From Dicyema japonicum (taxonomy: Eukaryota; Dicyemida; Rhombozoa; Dicyemidae), in the NCBI GenBank assembly GCA_011109175.1, contig RDEW01000004.1, forward strand, positions 1,969,191-2,033,190: a stretch of 64,000 nucleotides of DNA. The letters are read 5' to 3'. Of the stretch, positions 37,141-49,849 are shown piece by piece. The stretch's first letter is position 1, and the number at the start of each line of letters is the position of its first letter. A program made the translations under genes and the position numbers. The notes under the pieces were generated by a model. That model was not told the DNA's origin and ran no database searches. It saw only the letters and a list, made by a program, of their open reading frames with translations.

Positions 37141-37890
37141 TTCCACGACTTTTGGTTCTATTAATTAGCAAAATAAATTTAAACGATTGTTTTCGTCAAG
37201 TCCACCAACTGTGGGACTGTCTCGAACCATGTCTCGCATATTTCTCGACAAAAGTTATTCCGATCCACAACAGTTGTCTTGGACACTTCGAGTTCGAAAG
37301 GTACTTCGCAAACGAGATGTTCTTTCGCCCACATACACGTTAGCTCCAGAATTGTTATAAGACTTAGTTGGCTACTTAAAAAATTAACAGATGCACTACC
37401 TTCAAACTATGAGTGATTTCTGATGCTCGTCCTATTCTTACACTTTTTGCATTTCAATACATGTTTATCGACCACTAGATTCAACACAGAAAAGTGACAA
37501 TAAATCTAATTAAACACATTTTCAAAAATAACCTGCAGTCTGCAGAAAATTGTGTTCCTTATCAAACGCCGTGCTGCACACCACTTTATGCATTCCTCCA
37601 GACTCTGTGTATCCATCAGAAGCCTCAACAGGGAGATTCGTTCGGCTTGAATGGCAGCACGACTCATTCTTTCTTCTTGTTGAACTATGCTTTTGCTACC
37701 AGGTCGCACCATGTTATTCAAATTTATTCAAATAAAAACAGAAAGTTACTCTAAATATGCTGATATAATTAATAATTATTTATTTTATTATTTCTTATTT
37801 TCTCGAAAAAATATAGCTCATTAAACTGCAACATTATCAGCTAGGTTTGATTAGGGACTTCTTACATATTTCAGGGATACAACAAATAAA
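37141..37890. other. No gene recognised
   Basis: Open frames on both strands between 37494 and 37754 overlap and have no motif. Confidence 0.4.
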
Positions 37891-37899
37891 TTAATTTTT

Positions 37900-40640
37900 A
37901 ATTAAAAAAACATGCAACGTGCTTTCGATTCGGTGGCGTTAAAACTCTCTCGAGTTGGCAAAAATGTTGAAAGGAAAAAAGGAGAAGGGTCACTTGCGTT
38001 ACCTGATGGTATGAATGTAATTCTTCCATATCCGAGAGAGTTGTGGCAGATGACACAAAAGAATAGGCGAGGCAGGTAGTCCTGCAGGTACGTAGCAGGC
38101 TATCTCGAATGCCCTGGAATGGTTGGCCATACTTGGCGGAGCTCTGCAGTGACAGATTCAGTACTGCTATATCTGTGAGTGAACTCAAGAAGATGGCTGT
38201 AGGCAAAAAGGGTACTGGTCTAAAGGGGCGGGGACCAGGTGACCACAACTGTCAAAGAGATCACGAGCACCAGAGCTGTGATACGTTGCAGCTCAAGCAT
38301 GTTTATGAGGTCTTCGCGCGGAATCTCGCTGCAGCGGCAGATATCCCACTTGAGGACCGTAGATTTACCCGCAAGATTCCTCATTGTAAGGTTAACTGTG
38401 TAGTGTTAACCTGCATCAATAAGGCTGTGGCTTATGCGGTGGAGGCTAAGCCAGTAGGGTCATTGGGTGACATCTCCCTATTGCTGTATGCAGCACAGAT
38501 TACCTATGAGGAATTGACGGACAAGCCCTGACCACCCAGTAAATGGAGGGAGCAAATCTGTGCCAAGATTGCTTGGAGACAGACTGAGCTGGAAGCACTG
38601 GACGGGCACATAAGTAGTGTGGCGAGAGGGGTTAGAGGAAAAGCACCGGATATAGTAAAGGGGCTAATTAGTAAACTCCGTGTTCCCAAATGGGACCTCA
38701 AAGAGTTGAGGAGGGCAAGGGTGGAGTTAGAGGGGGCAATAATGGTATATAAGAGGAAACTCTATACACATGAAAGTCGGTGTAAGAGAAGGAGAGAAAA
38801 TTTGTAGTGGCTGTGATGAATAGGTGGAGTATTCATCTGAACTATAATAGGCACCGGATAGGCGAGGTAAAACTCAAGAGGGGGATCCTTCAGGGGGATA
38901 GCATGTCTCCGTTACTCTTTGTTCTCTGTTTGGAGCCATTGAGTCGCCACCTCAATGACCGGTTTGAGCAAATACCAGTTCATTGTGAAGGAGTTTGTTT
39001 CAGTACAAATCACCTTCTTTTTATCGATGACCTGAAGATGTATGCTCGAACAGCCGAGGAGCTCTACTCCATGGGGGTCTGTGCCAGGGAATTCTTTGAG
39101 AGTATAGGACTAGATTTAAATTATTCAAAGTCTGCGACTAACACGCAAGTATGTAGCGAATTAGTAAGAGTCCTAAAGGAACACGAAGGATATAAGTATC
39201 TGGGTGTTACCGAATCTCCAAAGTTCCTTATAATGCCTGAGACAAAGCGACAAATTTCTAAAGGCATTCGAAAAAGTTCAGCGTTATTATGTAAGACGTC
39301 TCTAAATGAAAGGAATTTGTTCTAACATTAAATGAGTATGCTGTCTCGCTGCTAAACTACTACATAGGTGTTGTGGAGTTTGAGCCCAAAGAGTATGATG
39401 AGATAGATGTTATGATCCGCGGAGTACTCAGAGAGAACCATGTCCATGTGCTGGCAGCCAATAAGGAGAGACTATATTTACCCCGTGATAAATTCGGCCG
39501 TGGACTGTGTGGAGTAGTCCAACTAAGTGAGCGTATCCTAATGCGAATGCATGACACTCTGATAGCTGGGTCAAGTGTGTCTGCTAGGAAGCACGCCATA
39601 ATAACGACCGAGAAAACACGGGCAACCCACCTAGGCACTATCAGACCTTTTTTGTCTGCTAAGTATGGTGTTGATGATGGTGGGCTAGTAAATGTGAAGG
39701 CGTTGATCGAATTACAATATAATAATTTGATGGAAAAGATCAACTTAAAAAGCCTTCATAAGGTCCTCTTCAGAGCATTGGACAACCCACATGTCGACCT
39801 TAAGTCGTCGACAATATGGCTAAAATACGGTGACAACTCACCTCGATCGGAGGCGCTGTACACGTATATGCAAGACCGCAATATTTTTTGGGGTCGATCA
39901 ACAAATACATGTCCCCACTGTAAGTCAAGGAGCATGTCGGTTGATCATTTAGCTACTCGATGTGGATCCATGCTCTGCCACGACTGTGTGGAGGCATAAC
40001 AAGGTAGTAAGGAGTCTTCATCTTCTACTATGCAATAAGTATGGTATTCGCCACACCAGAAAGTTGCGGACTCATAAGGTGCAATCTGTAGTGGAGAACA
40101 CCAGGGTCCAAATTAAGGTAGACAGTGTTATCCGTACCTCGGTGCTAGTCAAGCGCAATAAACCGGACATTGTGGTACACGATAAGGAGTCTGGTCAAGT
40201 CCTTATCATAGAAGTTGCCTTCACGTCTCAAGACCGTTTGCAGAGTGTGGAGGGGAGAAAAAAAGGAAGTATGACTTTCTTGCAAACAGATGGGGCAGAT
40301 GCTTGGTTGCAAGGTCCTCGTTATTCCTATAGTAATGACGTGGGAAGGAATTGCAACAAAGTACCACAAGGGTTATCTGAAGCTCTTGGGGGTAGATAGG
40401 AAGCTCCAGGCCTATCTACAGTCCACTGTGTTAAAGCGGACCCTAGAAAGCATGACACTGGAGTATAGGAGGCAGAGCCCTGAGATGCCATATGGGCAGA
40501 GGGTTCAATTGGACAAGGCACTCTCGGAGTTGTTTCAGCACCCAGAATTGAACCTGCCTGAGGAGGCTGGCGAACAGGCAGGCGAGGAAGGTTGTTGTTT
40601 ATTAAATATATTAACTTTTTTTATTTTTTGTTAAATAAAG
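37900..40640 (+). pseudogene. FIDD-family RLE-type LINE, copy B (best copy)
   Basis: The N-terminal region (38109-38531) has GPGDHNCQRDHEHQSCD and LLLYAAQITYEELTDKP. Next comes the WREQICAKIAW block shared with copy A. At about 38807 the sequence jumps straight to RT motif B (RGILQGDSMSPLLFVLCLE), so the motif A segment present in copy A at 11580-11975 is deleted. Then follow motif C LLFIDDLKMYA (39020-39052), GYKYLGVTESPKF, LAANKERLYLPRDKFGRGLC, a zinc knuckle CPHCKSRSMSVDHLATRC and a nuclease-like KPDIVVHDKES...VLIIEVAF (40160-40225). The C-terminus ends near 40630. A one-base break near 39324 and others at 39990 and 40265 interrupt it. It matches the RT-CCHC-RLE plan of R2/CRE-like elements; the exact clade is not assigned. 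Confidence 0.82.
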
Positions 40641-42150
40641 AGGGATTTGAAAAATTATTAATTAGTTATCTGAAACGATTAAATTCAATTGTCTGTTTTG
40701 TCGACATTTAATCCTTATATATTAACTTTTCTACCAGGTTCGGTAGAAATTGCGCTCTAGAAATTCTTTCACCCAGCTTTGAGACCAAAAGGCTTCTGAC
40801 ACATAAGGCAGGCAGTGAAATCCTTCTGTTCGATTGCCTTTGAATTTGAAAAGGTAATATTAATTTTCAACAAAAGTTTATATTTTTCCTACCTGTGCAG
40901 TGACTGGACATATTTTCTGTATATTTTTCACTTTTGATGCCGATTCGTTTTTTGTTCTCGATTAAGCGATTTATTGATTTATTCAGTAAATCCTGAATTT
41001 CAGCCCAAGAATGATAGCTTAGAAGCCCCTGACTGTAACTAGTTGTTCAAATGTTTATAATTTTTGAAGAGCTTTTTTTTGTCACGAATCGACCTGAATG
41101 TGCTATACCTCCTGATTCGGTTTCAAAAATTATTCATTTTCTTCAATATGCTGGTAGTCGCTGTTGTGAGGTATTTTAGGTCGGGGTAAACTCTTCTGTT
41201 TAATCGAGAACGATATCATCGACACAAGCCATTTTGGTCTTGTATCGAGAGGACGCTATGTGATCTTTGGATTACCTGTCGATGATCCTACTCATATGTG
41301 TGTATGTCGATATTATTTTGTCTTTCGAGATTGTCACTGCTTTATTAGCTGCCTCGGTTATTTACTGTGTTTTGTCGTTTTTTGGTTTTTTGGTTGATTA
41401 GTCTTATTTGATTGAGATTCGGTGGAGATTTCATTTCCTAGATTAAATTAACTATTATTGTTGTATTTAGTGACAGGATGCTCACTAAGATCCAATGAGG
41501 TGATCTGGTGTGGTGGTAAACGTTCATATATTTTGCTCATCGATCTTTTTTTTCGAATATATTCCACCTGAAAGGCAATTGTTGTACAGTTTTGAGGCTT
41601 ATTTCCAGAATTCCTTCAAATCAGAGAACAAGTCAAGGTTCGTAGAATTTACTCATTGATGATTTTGAATCTAAATTTAAAAGGGTTCCTCTGTCGAATG
41701 ATACAAATTCTAGAAGAATTCAAGATATGACAGGTGATATTTTGTCCCAGATGTGAAACGTATTGAAAAAGTCTATAGTCTCGAGTTTGATGAATATAGA
41801 TATAACATCAATTGGACAACTCGTTTCTTACTTTGTCGAAAATGACAATTCTATTTTCTTTTTGTCTTGAACTTTTTGTCAGGACACGTGGTCACGATAT
41901 ATTCGATGTCTTGGATAATTTCATGAAATCAGCTATGGATAGCGTTGTTGAATCATGAATTGATTTTATGGAGTCTAAAGTTTTACATTTTGCGATATAT
42001 GGGAGTCAGGTTGAATGACAGCGTTAGTCATACCAAAGCTGAAAACATTGGAAGATCCAAAAAAAAATTGAGTAGAATTAAATCAAATTGAAGTGATTTT
42101 TGCATGCAAATACATGGTCATTTTACAGCTAACGAATATTAAAGTTTTCA
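40641..42150. other. Mostly non-coding, possible decayed RT on minus
   Basis: No frame of length. A minus-strand peptide near 41235-41215 reads ACVDDIVL, which might be a decayed RT box, but flanking motifs are absent. Confidence 0.3.
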
Positions 42151-42154
42151 AGTT

Positions 42155-42300
42155 TCAGCAACTAACTAATCATATGATTCCAAGCGCTTCAAAAGTGACC
42201 TCAACTTGGCCCGATGCTCATCGAGCCCATGCAAGCCCGTATCGGCCGTCTAAGTAGTTTAAATGCGTCGTTAGTGACCGATTTACAGGATTTGCGTTAA
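42155..42300 (-). repeat. FIDD-family LINE 3' tail
   Basis: Minus-strand translation includes EHRAKLRSLLKRLESYD then stop, the conserved family C-terminus. Nucleotides tcaacttggcccgatgctca match the 62.97-kb copy. Confidence 0.72.
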
Positions 42301-43020
42301 TTAACCAATTTTGGAATAAAATTACTTTTTAATTGGATTCGACAACTACAACAAGGTCACGATCTAAAAGTCCTTTTTTCGATTAGAGGGAACGAAGGAC
42401 TTGTTGGAAAATTAAAGAATGAGACAAACAAAACATTATTCGTTTCAAAACACCAAGGAAGATTTGAAAAAAATAAAATTTTGACGGATTGGACGATACT
42501 GGGACTATCCGAGAAACAATACAATTTAAACGCTCTTTTGGGGTAAAATTGGAATACCTTGTAAAACTCTGAGTGAAGAATTCAAAAAGAACAGTTTTGG
42601 ACATATTTGTTAACAGCAAATTAAAAACGTTTCTACGAGATTTTATGAGAACCAGAATATATTCAAGTAATGGTATTAAAGATACCTCGACAATATTAAC
42701 ATTATGACAATGTTTTCGAAAGTTGTTCGACATTTTTCGGAGCTCTTTTGCCTCAAAGCGTGAAGTTAAGGACTGTGGTTTTTTATGTGTCGTTGGGGCA
42801 TGAAACTTCTCGGTGCATTCGAGAGAAAATTAAAGATTCACTAAAATAAGGAAAATTATCTGAAAAGTAAATGATTTACAGGTACTTAGTTGATATCCGC
42901 CACTTTCCTCTAATAAAATCAATATATTATAATTTTTTGTTAAAAATTAAATATTTATTTTATTCCCTTACGAATAAATTTATTTTCTATTTTATAATGT
43001 TGGCCTTATGGCTTAATCTA
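42301..43020. other. Unassigned, open frame on minus
   Basis: A 116-codon minus frame (42733-42383) is open and hydrophobic in places (SLIPLLEYILVLIKS, FQIFLGVLKRIMFCLSHS). I recognise no domain and there is no splice context, so I do not call a gene. Confidence 0.3.
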
Positions 43021-43029
43021 ATGTCTGAT

Positions 43030-43660
43030 TGCATCGAATTTTGCCACGTGGCGCCATGTGATGCTGCGTGGTTAATTGGTTGAAGTTTTCTGCTTGTTTG
43101 TCTGTTCCTCCTGTCTCTTCCTATTAGAGTGGCGTCATGTGATCCACCTGTCTAGGTGACGCCTAGTGCCAGGCCGGCACGAAAAAGGATCATTTGCTCT
43201 TCCCCATTCTACTGGAGGGGTTTCCACAACTGCATATAATGGATGTCTTACCTTTTATGTTGATTCCGGATGGACTCTGTTTCTGTAGAAGTGGAAACTG
43301 GATGCACTTAATTAGTGTTTACTTTAACTTCTTTCTCGATGTATCCGGGGTTAATAATAAATAAATAAATCGAATCTGAAGGTCCTGGTTTTGAATCGAG
43401 TGATTCGTCGCGTGGCCCATGTGGTATACGTGGCTAATTGGTTTAAGTTTTTTCTGCTTGTTTTATTTGTTCCTCCCATTTCCCTTCCTATTAAAGTGGC
43501 GTCATGTGATCCATCTGTCTAGGTGGCGCACAGTGCCATGCCGGCACAAAAAAGGATCATTTCCTCTCCCCACTCTACTGGAGGGGTTTCCACAACTACA
43601 AGTAATGGACGTCTTTTTCCTTTTATGTTGATTCCGAATAAACTCTGTTTCCGTAGGTCA
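43030..43660 (+). repeat. Repeat 'A', two copies in tandem
   Basis: Two head-to-tail copies (about 43030-43370 and 43380-43660) share ggcgtcatgtgatcca, gccggcac, aaaaaggatcattt, actggaggggtttcc and gttgattccg. Each begins near a cgtggc-rich head. The first ends in an aataataaataaata-type tail, as expected for a SINE; the reverse-oriented copy at 29.9-30.3 kb has the same tail. Confidence 0.75.
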
Positions 43661-43664
43661 AAGA

Positions 43665-43850
43665 TCCCATTCGTGAGGCGACGAGCCCTTCTGGCACGAC
43701 ACAGTAGTTGAAAGGGATTCTCCTACCTTCTCACTGACCAAATCCTCTGGTGAAGATTACATTATGAAAACTATTCCTCCAAATAATGAAGTGACGTCCG
43801 CGATTTTAAGACGTGCGACGAAAATGGAAGACTTTTCCAACCATCTCCTC
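43665..43850 (-). repeat. Short repeat 'B', reverse copy
   Basis: The reverse complement aligns to 29561-29730 with few changes (gtcgtgccagaagg, gaggatttggtca, acttcattatttggaggaat). It directly follows the repeat A pair. Confidence 0.75.
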
Positions 43851-46425
43851 CGCCTATCTTTGGAAGCGGAAGCTTGTAATGGAGGGAGTATTGGAAGATG
43901 GATTTGATGTTCTCCCTGGGTTCCTTCCTTAGATTTAGTTGACTTATTGTGTTGGACTTACCAAAGACTGTAAGCATGAGGTTAATAATAATAAACAAGA
44001 ACCGATTTACAGGTATGTTCGATTGGAGGTTGGATTATGATGATTTTCCTGGAAATTAGTGCAATAATAGGAAAGTCCCTTGATTGCTGCTGTGGTAGAT
44101 GGGTCAAAGAAGGTAGAATACATTGCTCATTAAGTATAATAATGCGAGTCACAGCCAAGACACACAGCATAGATATTACACTATTATTATTAAAAAGCAC
44201 TCCCAAGAAAACATAAATTAATTAAGTTCCCATTGTGCCGTTATATCCATTTGCTTTTATCCTCTTCTTAATTTAACAGCTAACAGTTTCTTGATTGCTA
44301 ATTTTATGAATCGCCAATTTTTACAGGATTTGTTTGAAGTAGTCGTTTATAGGGATTGCCTCTAAATTTAGCCTTATAGCATAATCATTGGACAGTTACC
44401 TGTTAGCTTAGTGATTAGCGTGGCTTTGGTACATTATAGCCTAGTTCTGAGAACACTTAGTGTCTTAATGATAGAACCTTTCGTTCTTAGGCTTAGGAGA
44501 CATTGAATAAAAGGAAGCATTAGATGATCTTGTATCTGACTACCTTGATGAAAAATAAGGGGGTCGTTAGTTTTAATTCCAAAATGTTTTCAATACATTC
44601 GAATTCCGAACCTGATTGAGTCCAAATCTTCGAATGGATATGCAGACGGTCTCGTCTTGTTATTTGTGGATATCTGAACCAACCAACCATTTTAATGATA
44701 AAGACATTTTACTTAAAAAATCATAAGATATTTTACCTTTCTCTTCCTTGAAAAGAATGTCCTTAGCTAACTTAGTGATCTCAAACGACAAATGGAAAGC
44801 ATATATTTGAAAGGTCGTACATCCTGTACAGTTCTTTTCATAGCTATTAATTCTCTATTGTTCTACTAGCAACATTATCCTCTGAACTCGTGATTTCTCA
44901 GACATTACATTATTTTTGTACAACAAGTTATTCGTTCAAAAAAACAATTTTTTTTTAAATATTATTCTATTTAAAAAATTAAATTTAAATAAGTAAAACG
45001 TGTCTCTTTTGTGGTGCATTTTATTTGGTAGCGCTGATTTGTAAAATTTTCTTCTAGACTTTATGAATCTCTTAATGTCTTGCGATGATTATTAAACCCT
45101 GAATGAGTTATGATTATATCCACTGGGCTATGAGCAAGATCCCTTGCAATGCATTTCGCTTAGAATGGTAGTTTTTTTGATATTTTTCAAGAATGTCTCT
45201 TACTTTAAGATCTTCAATATATCCTACATGTTCAAAAATCCTAATGATTTTATTTTGCCATATTTCATAAAGTAATCGATTTGAAATTGTTCTACGATTT
45301 TAAAAGCTAAATATAATGTGAGTGAATAATTGATTAATTCTCTTTCCTATTTCATTTTTGACTCTCATGACCTTGAGTCTATTTTTGCCCAGCTGCTTGT
45401 GTGGACAACACCCTTATTTAAAGTTTTCTCATTAACTACACTTTTAGCTAAATAAAGAGCATCACAAAAAAACTGATTTGTAAAAAAGTTCTTTTCTCCA
45501 ATCCGATACCTCTGCATGAATGAGAAAATTTTCTTTCATACAGTAGTAGAGGCGATGGAAGACGACATGGTTTGGATCGTTTAGTTGATTGCGGAACTGC
45601 GTTCACTAACTGTTTGACATTATTCTGTTTTTCCCGGTTATTCCGGGGTTCTAAGTAAATAATTTCTTATCCCTAGTGACATCTTAACTTCTTGTCTTTT
45701 TTGAATGCATTTTATTAATTCAATAAAAAAGCACTTCCTAACAAATAATTCAATTAAATTTTACTTAACTAAAAATATTTTATTAATTAAAAATATTTAA
45801 AATCTACTTTCGGGTGTTGAAACTAGCCTATAATGCCAGACATCTCAACGGAGATATGCTGGAAAACTAACGGGTCCACGATGCAGTGGTACGTCCTCCA
45901 TTTCGAATCTTCAGCAGTGCTCGCTGCGGAAGACTCGAGTAGTCTCTGACTCGAGTATTTGACAAACAGAAATCATTTTTATGACAACTAAAATTTATTT
46001 CACGTTTTTTATTACTAATTAATTTTTTATTTTTTATAATTTAACATTTGTAAGACTTTCGGTAGTGGTATTGAGCTGTTGCATTCTAAGGTATCACGGT
46101 TTCCCTAACCACTTCGTCTTCATCCTGTGTTCATCGATGGACCCAACCTCTTACCGAAAGTGTCTGGATTTTTGCCTTTTGCAAGAAATCGATGGGGGAC
46201 TGATGTCTGAGTATAGGTCTTACATTTTCAGATTGCGCCAAGGAAAAACATAGTGGATTCCGTGATCTTGCTGAACTGGAGTAACCCGCGACCATTCCTT
46301 CGTATTGACGGCTCTGACAGTGGAGCTACAAGAGTAGAATCTGTTTGACTTAGTAAAAAAGCTTATCTTTTCATGTAAGGAGTGAATTTTGTCCAGTGAC
46401 GACGCTAAGATTACGTACTTACATA
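43851..46425. other. No gene recognised
   Basis: Two minus-strand frames at 44206-43982 and 43998-43771 lack known motifs; the second partly overlaps repeat B. The remainder is AT-rich with no repeat I could define. Confidence 0.35.
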
Positions 46426-46429
46426 AAGC

Positions 46430-46600
46430 AAATGGATTTTAGAATGATTTTTCACATGTTACCATATTGTCATGCGGTTCTCCTATTTTGGGGGCACCCA
46501 GTGCCAATAGGCATAAAGAAAAACTATTCTCTTTCCCTTACTCGTCAGATCGCTTTTTGGGGTGGTTCCCCTTTCTCCTAACCTGCTCGAGATAAATTAT
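46430..46600 (+). repeat. Diverged repeat 'A'
   Basis: It retains the order of repeat A landmarks (cacatgttacca, gggggcacccagtgccaat, a cataaagaaaa block, ggggtggttccc) with many substitutions. An older copy of the same family is the simplest reading. Confidence 0.4.
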
Positions 46601-47515
46601 GGGTTCAATTCTCACATCGATACTCTTCCTTAATTTACTGAAGAGATTCTCACAGCGGCGGATTTGAATGTGATTTACGTCACCATGTAGCCATAAATTT
46701 CATAATTCATTTTATGATCGTTGTTTTTTAACTTTAGTGTTTCGATGGAGAACCTGGATTGAAAAAATGCACGACTTGATCTCGACATGTGCTATACGGC
46801 CTTTTAGAGACAACAATAATTTATCACAAACCCCCTAGACTGGCGCGTCAAAATCGTTGATTCCAAATAATATTAGAGCAACTCGCCAACCTACAACGTG
46901 GAGATCATCTGGAGTGAAATGTATCGTGTCTAAACATTGCGTTCATCCATATCTATTAAGAACCCCTTAAGTAGGGAAATGATGATCCATTTTAAATGCC
47001 TTTGAAGCATGTGGATCATATGAAGGCTTCGTAGGAATTGAAGAAGGAACGGAATCGATTGGGTAGGTTGAACCAACACTACTTGCGACTGGAGGGACGG
47101 CACTGACAACTTCTTTCATTTGCTTAAAATAATATCATTTATTATTCTGCACAAAACGCAACTTAAAGCATCACAAACTGAAATGCCTCCACACTCCACT
47201 GAAGAAGCAACTACTGTAAGAGAATCTAGGTCCTCTGCTTCATTTTTGAATACCTCATGTCTTCTTGGATTCCACAGGTACCATATATCTCGGTCGTTTT
47301 CAATATAATCCATTACATTCAAAATATGCTCCCATAACGTCGTTGGAAAGTATTGTTGAATTTATTCTTAGAATATGTCCAAACAAACCTCAATCCGGGA
47401 TTTACACAACAATATATGTTTCACTTTGAGTGACCATTCATCAAATATTTAAGACACAAACTTGGTGCTATGTTATTTCGAATTATTAAATAATAAAAAA
47501 ACGTGAAAATTGACA
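46601..47515. other. No gene recognised
   Basis: Overlapping frames at 47116-47322 (minus) and 47120-47308 (plus) carry no motif. The minus one (VASSVECGGISVCDALSCVL) might be coding, but nothing supports it further. Confidence 0.3.
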
Positions 47516-47519
47516 TAGA

Positions 47520-48050
47520 AAAGAAAAGTCATGACTGGTAAAATGCATCTATCCCCAACAAATTTTGATGGGGGATTATCGTCTGGGGTGTACTAGTTAT
47601 AAAGGAGTATGGAATTTAGTATCAATATCAAAATAAATGTAGCGACTTATATTAACATTTTGGCAAACAATTTTTGGAAGTCAGCCGAAAATTGGATTGA
47701 AAGATTTTTCCAACAAGGATTGATTCCCACGGTTACTCCAAGCTAACAATAAACAAGCCGTCAGAATTTTGGATTGGGCACCTCAATTGCCGGATTTAAA
47801 ACCAATTGAACTTCTAAAATGGAATTGAGAAAAAATCCATGAAAAATTTCATCGAAGTGAAAAACGAAATTATAGACTATTGTGAAAAGAAACCGGGAAA
47901 TTGTGCCCAAATTGTCTTCTATTCTTTTAAGTTCGTCTGGACGTCTTCACAGTGGAGGAGAGTGAGAAAGCGTATATGCAGACACTCATGCTGTGAAATC
48001 TTTAGAGAGCATACAAGTTAAGCCGAGAAACAGAGTATTGATTTAGAAGT
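47520..48050 (+). pseudogene. Tc1/mariner transposase remnant
   Basis: The peptide FFQQGLIPTVT, then ANNKQAVRILDWAPQLPDLK with PIELLKWN (47730-47825), corresponds to the catalytic DNDPKH...WPAQSPDLNPIE segment of Tc1-like DDE transposases, with the first aspartate box lost. It is followed by RRVRKRI (47955-47975), in a frame open from 47839. Frames are broken and no terminal repeats were found. Confidence 0.7.
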
Positions 48051-48301
48051 GCCTCAGCGAATATCTACGGAAAAACTTGATCAAGGCATCTTTCTTTAGG
48101 ACCGATCGGTATTCCTCTGCATAAGCAATTTTTAATTTAAGTGAGTTTCCTGCTTCTTCGCAGAAACCACTGAAAAACACGTGGATGCCTATCTAATTGT
48201 TTCCGTATCACAGTAACTTAAAATGCGTATATAAACAATCACAGCAATAATAGTTAAGAATTGTAACAGTTTTGATTCAACTTCCGTAGTCATGCATCCC
48301 C

Positions 48302-49292
48302 TCACTTTAGCCTCAACTTCCATAGTTTAATCGATCCTTCAACGTCTAAAGTAGCTACTTGATCTCTAATTTTTATTACAATTAAAAAACAAATGTGAGG
48401 ACACCTTGACGAGTGAAACGGGACGTCCATGCGTAAAAGTTTCGCAAGAATCAAGAGAGCCTTCTCCCAATGATAAAAGTACAACTGATCCATTGCTTAA
48501 GCCCGGTGTGCTAAAATATGGTTCAATGGTAACAATCTCTCCAAGTCGACAAATTGGACAGGGTTAGGCTGTCTTAAAAATGTAAAATTACTTTATGGAG
48601 GTCATATAATCTAACTTGACCACGTGAACAGGTTGAAACGAAAAATGGACTGTTCGGCCGCATTCTTGATTCTACAGTGGAGCTACGATGTGATTCGAAT
48701 TTTTTACTTTTGTCTATCCTCCAATTTTCTCTAAAATTGATAAATATCTCAACTATCAATGGAAGATTTGAAATCCCAGCTTATCCTCATTATGTCCCCA
48801 AATGAGGTCCCACATGACAGTTCACCATCAAAATAGATCATGCGTGTGAGATCGGCGTTTATGTGCTGTCCAATATCAATTCTATAACATTTTTTACTAA
48901 AATGGAAATTTAGATAAAAATTTAATTCTCAGTCGAGTCGACAGCCCATAAAATAGTGATTGAATCTTCCAAATAAGTCAGCTAAAGTGAATATAACAAA
49001 TACTACAATTTTATCACGTGGACTTCTCATGGCCAAAAATATTACAAATTTAAAATGGCCCTGTGATTCGCATAAAACTGTACTCACATTTAATTGTAGA
49101 ATTTTCGTCCAGCACATCAGAAAAAGATCCGTTATTTGCATAAAATGTTGAAGTAGATCCACAAGAATTCGGTTTTAGACAATGTCGACACTTTTTAGTT
49201 GAGGGTTTGTATTCTGTCGCCACATTCCAAGCTCTGACCTTAATTTTTATGAATGCAAAATCCTTCATGAAACGTTTTGCAGAATCTATCCA
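48302..49292 (-). CDS. WD40 beta-propeller protein, C-terminal part
   Basis: Minus-strand exons end in a clean stop at 48302. WD-type blades can be read: KILTYLEDSITILWAVDS (about 49010-48930); ADLTRMIYFDGELSCGTSFG and DIMRISWDF; MRPNSPFFVSTCSRGQVRLY and DLHK (48662-48592); GLSNGSVVLLSLGEGS; and HLDQVATLDVEGSIKLWKLR (about 48395-48305). The upstream exon carries CRHCLKPNSC and an acidic stretch. Candidate introns: 49061-49083 (23 nt), 49026-49045 (20), 48982-49006 (25), 48729-48753 (25), 48569-48591 (23), 48537-48559 (23), 48366-48390 (25). The join between about 48935 and 48880 does not keep frame with canonical sites. Blade spacing recalls dynein intermediate chains (including ciliary dynein-2), but I cannot confirm that. 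The start lies further upstream. Confidence 0.72.
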
Positions 49293-49429
49293 CTAAAAAC
49301 CACAAAATCACGTTGCTGCTATCAGGAAACCTGGAGTGTTTTTACAACACGTCGAAAACGTAATTATTAAGTGTGAGAAGGGTAACCTTCTGAAGCCTGT
49401 CAGGATTGTGGAGGATCAGAAACCATCCA

Positions 49430-49640
49430 GTCATAAATTCACTCAACAAACAGTACATAGAACCATATCCTATGCTTGTGCTCCCTGGAGCCCATTCATC
49501 TTTTGGAAAAATTCCTTAAAGATCGAAGCTAGATAAAAAAGAGCGTTTAGAGTTATCCAAGACCTTTCCAGAAGTTCATTGAGGGAGGAACATCGATTAG
49601 GTCATTTCTAATAGTCTGTTAGGTCCTAATAATATGTCTT
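49430..49640 (+). repeat. FIDD-family LINE tail, plus strand
   Basis: ISYACAPWSPFIFWKNS aligns to ISYECPTWGPFISWINS at 1.2 kb (minus), followed by SLREEHRLGHF, which matches the EEHRAKLKSLL tail motif. It is short and decayed. Confidence 0.55.
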
Positions 49641-49849
49641 AGTTACGCTTACGTCATCCTGATCATGGTATATGGAGAGATTACGTCATAAATGAACAAT
49701 ATTCAAACAATTTGTTTAATCAATGTTTTCACTAATATTTGAGTTGCCGGATTGATTTTAAATCCCATTAATTATGCTTTGGTGGAGATGTTCTCTTTGC
49801 TTTTCCCATGACTCGACGTGAAAGCTGAGGATCTATGAATAGACACACT

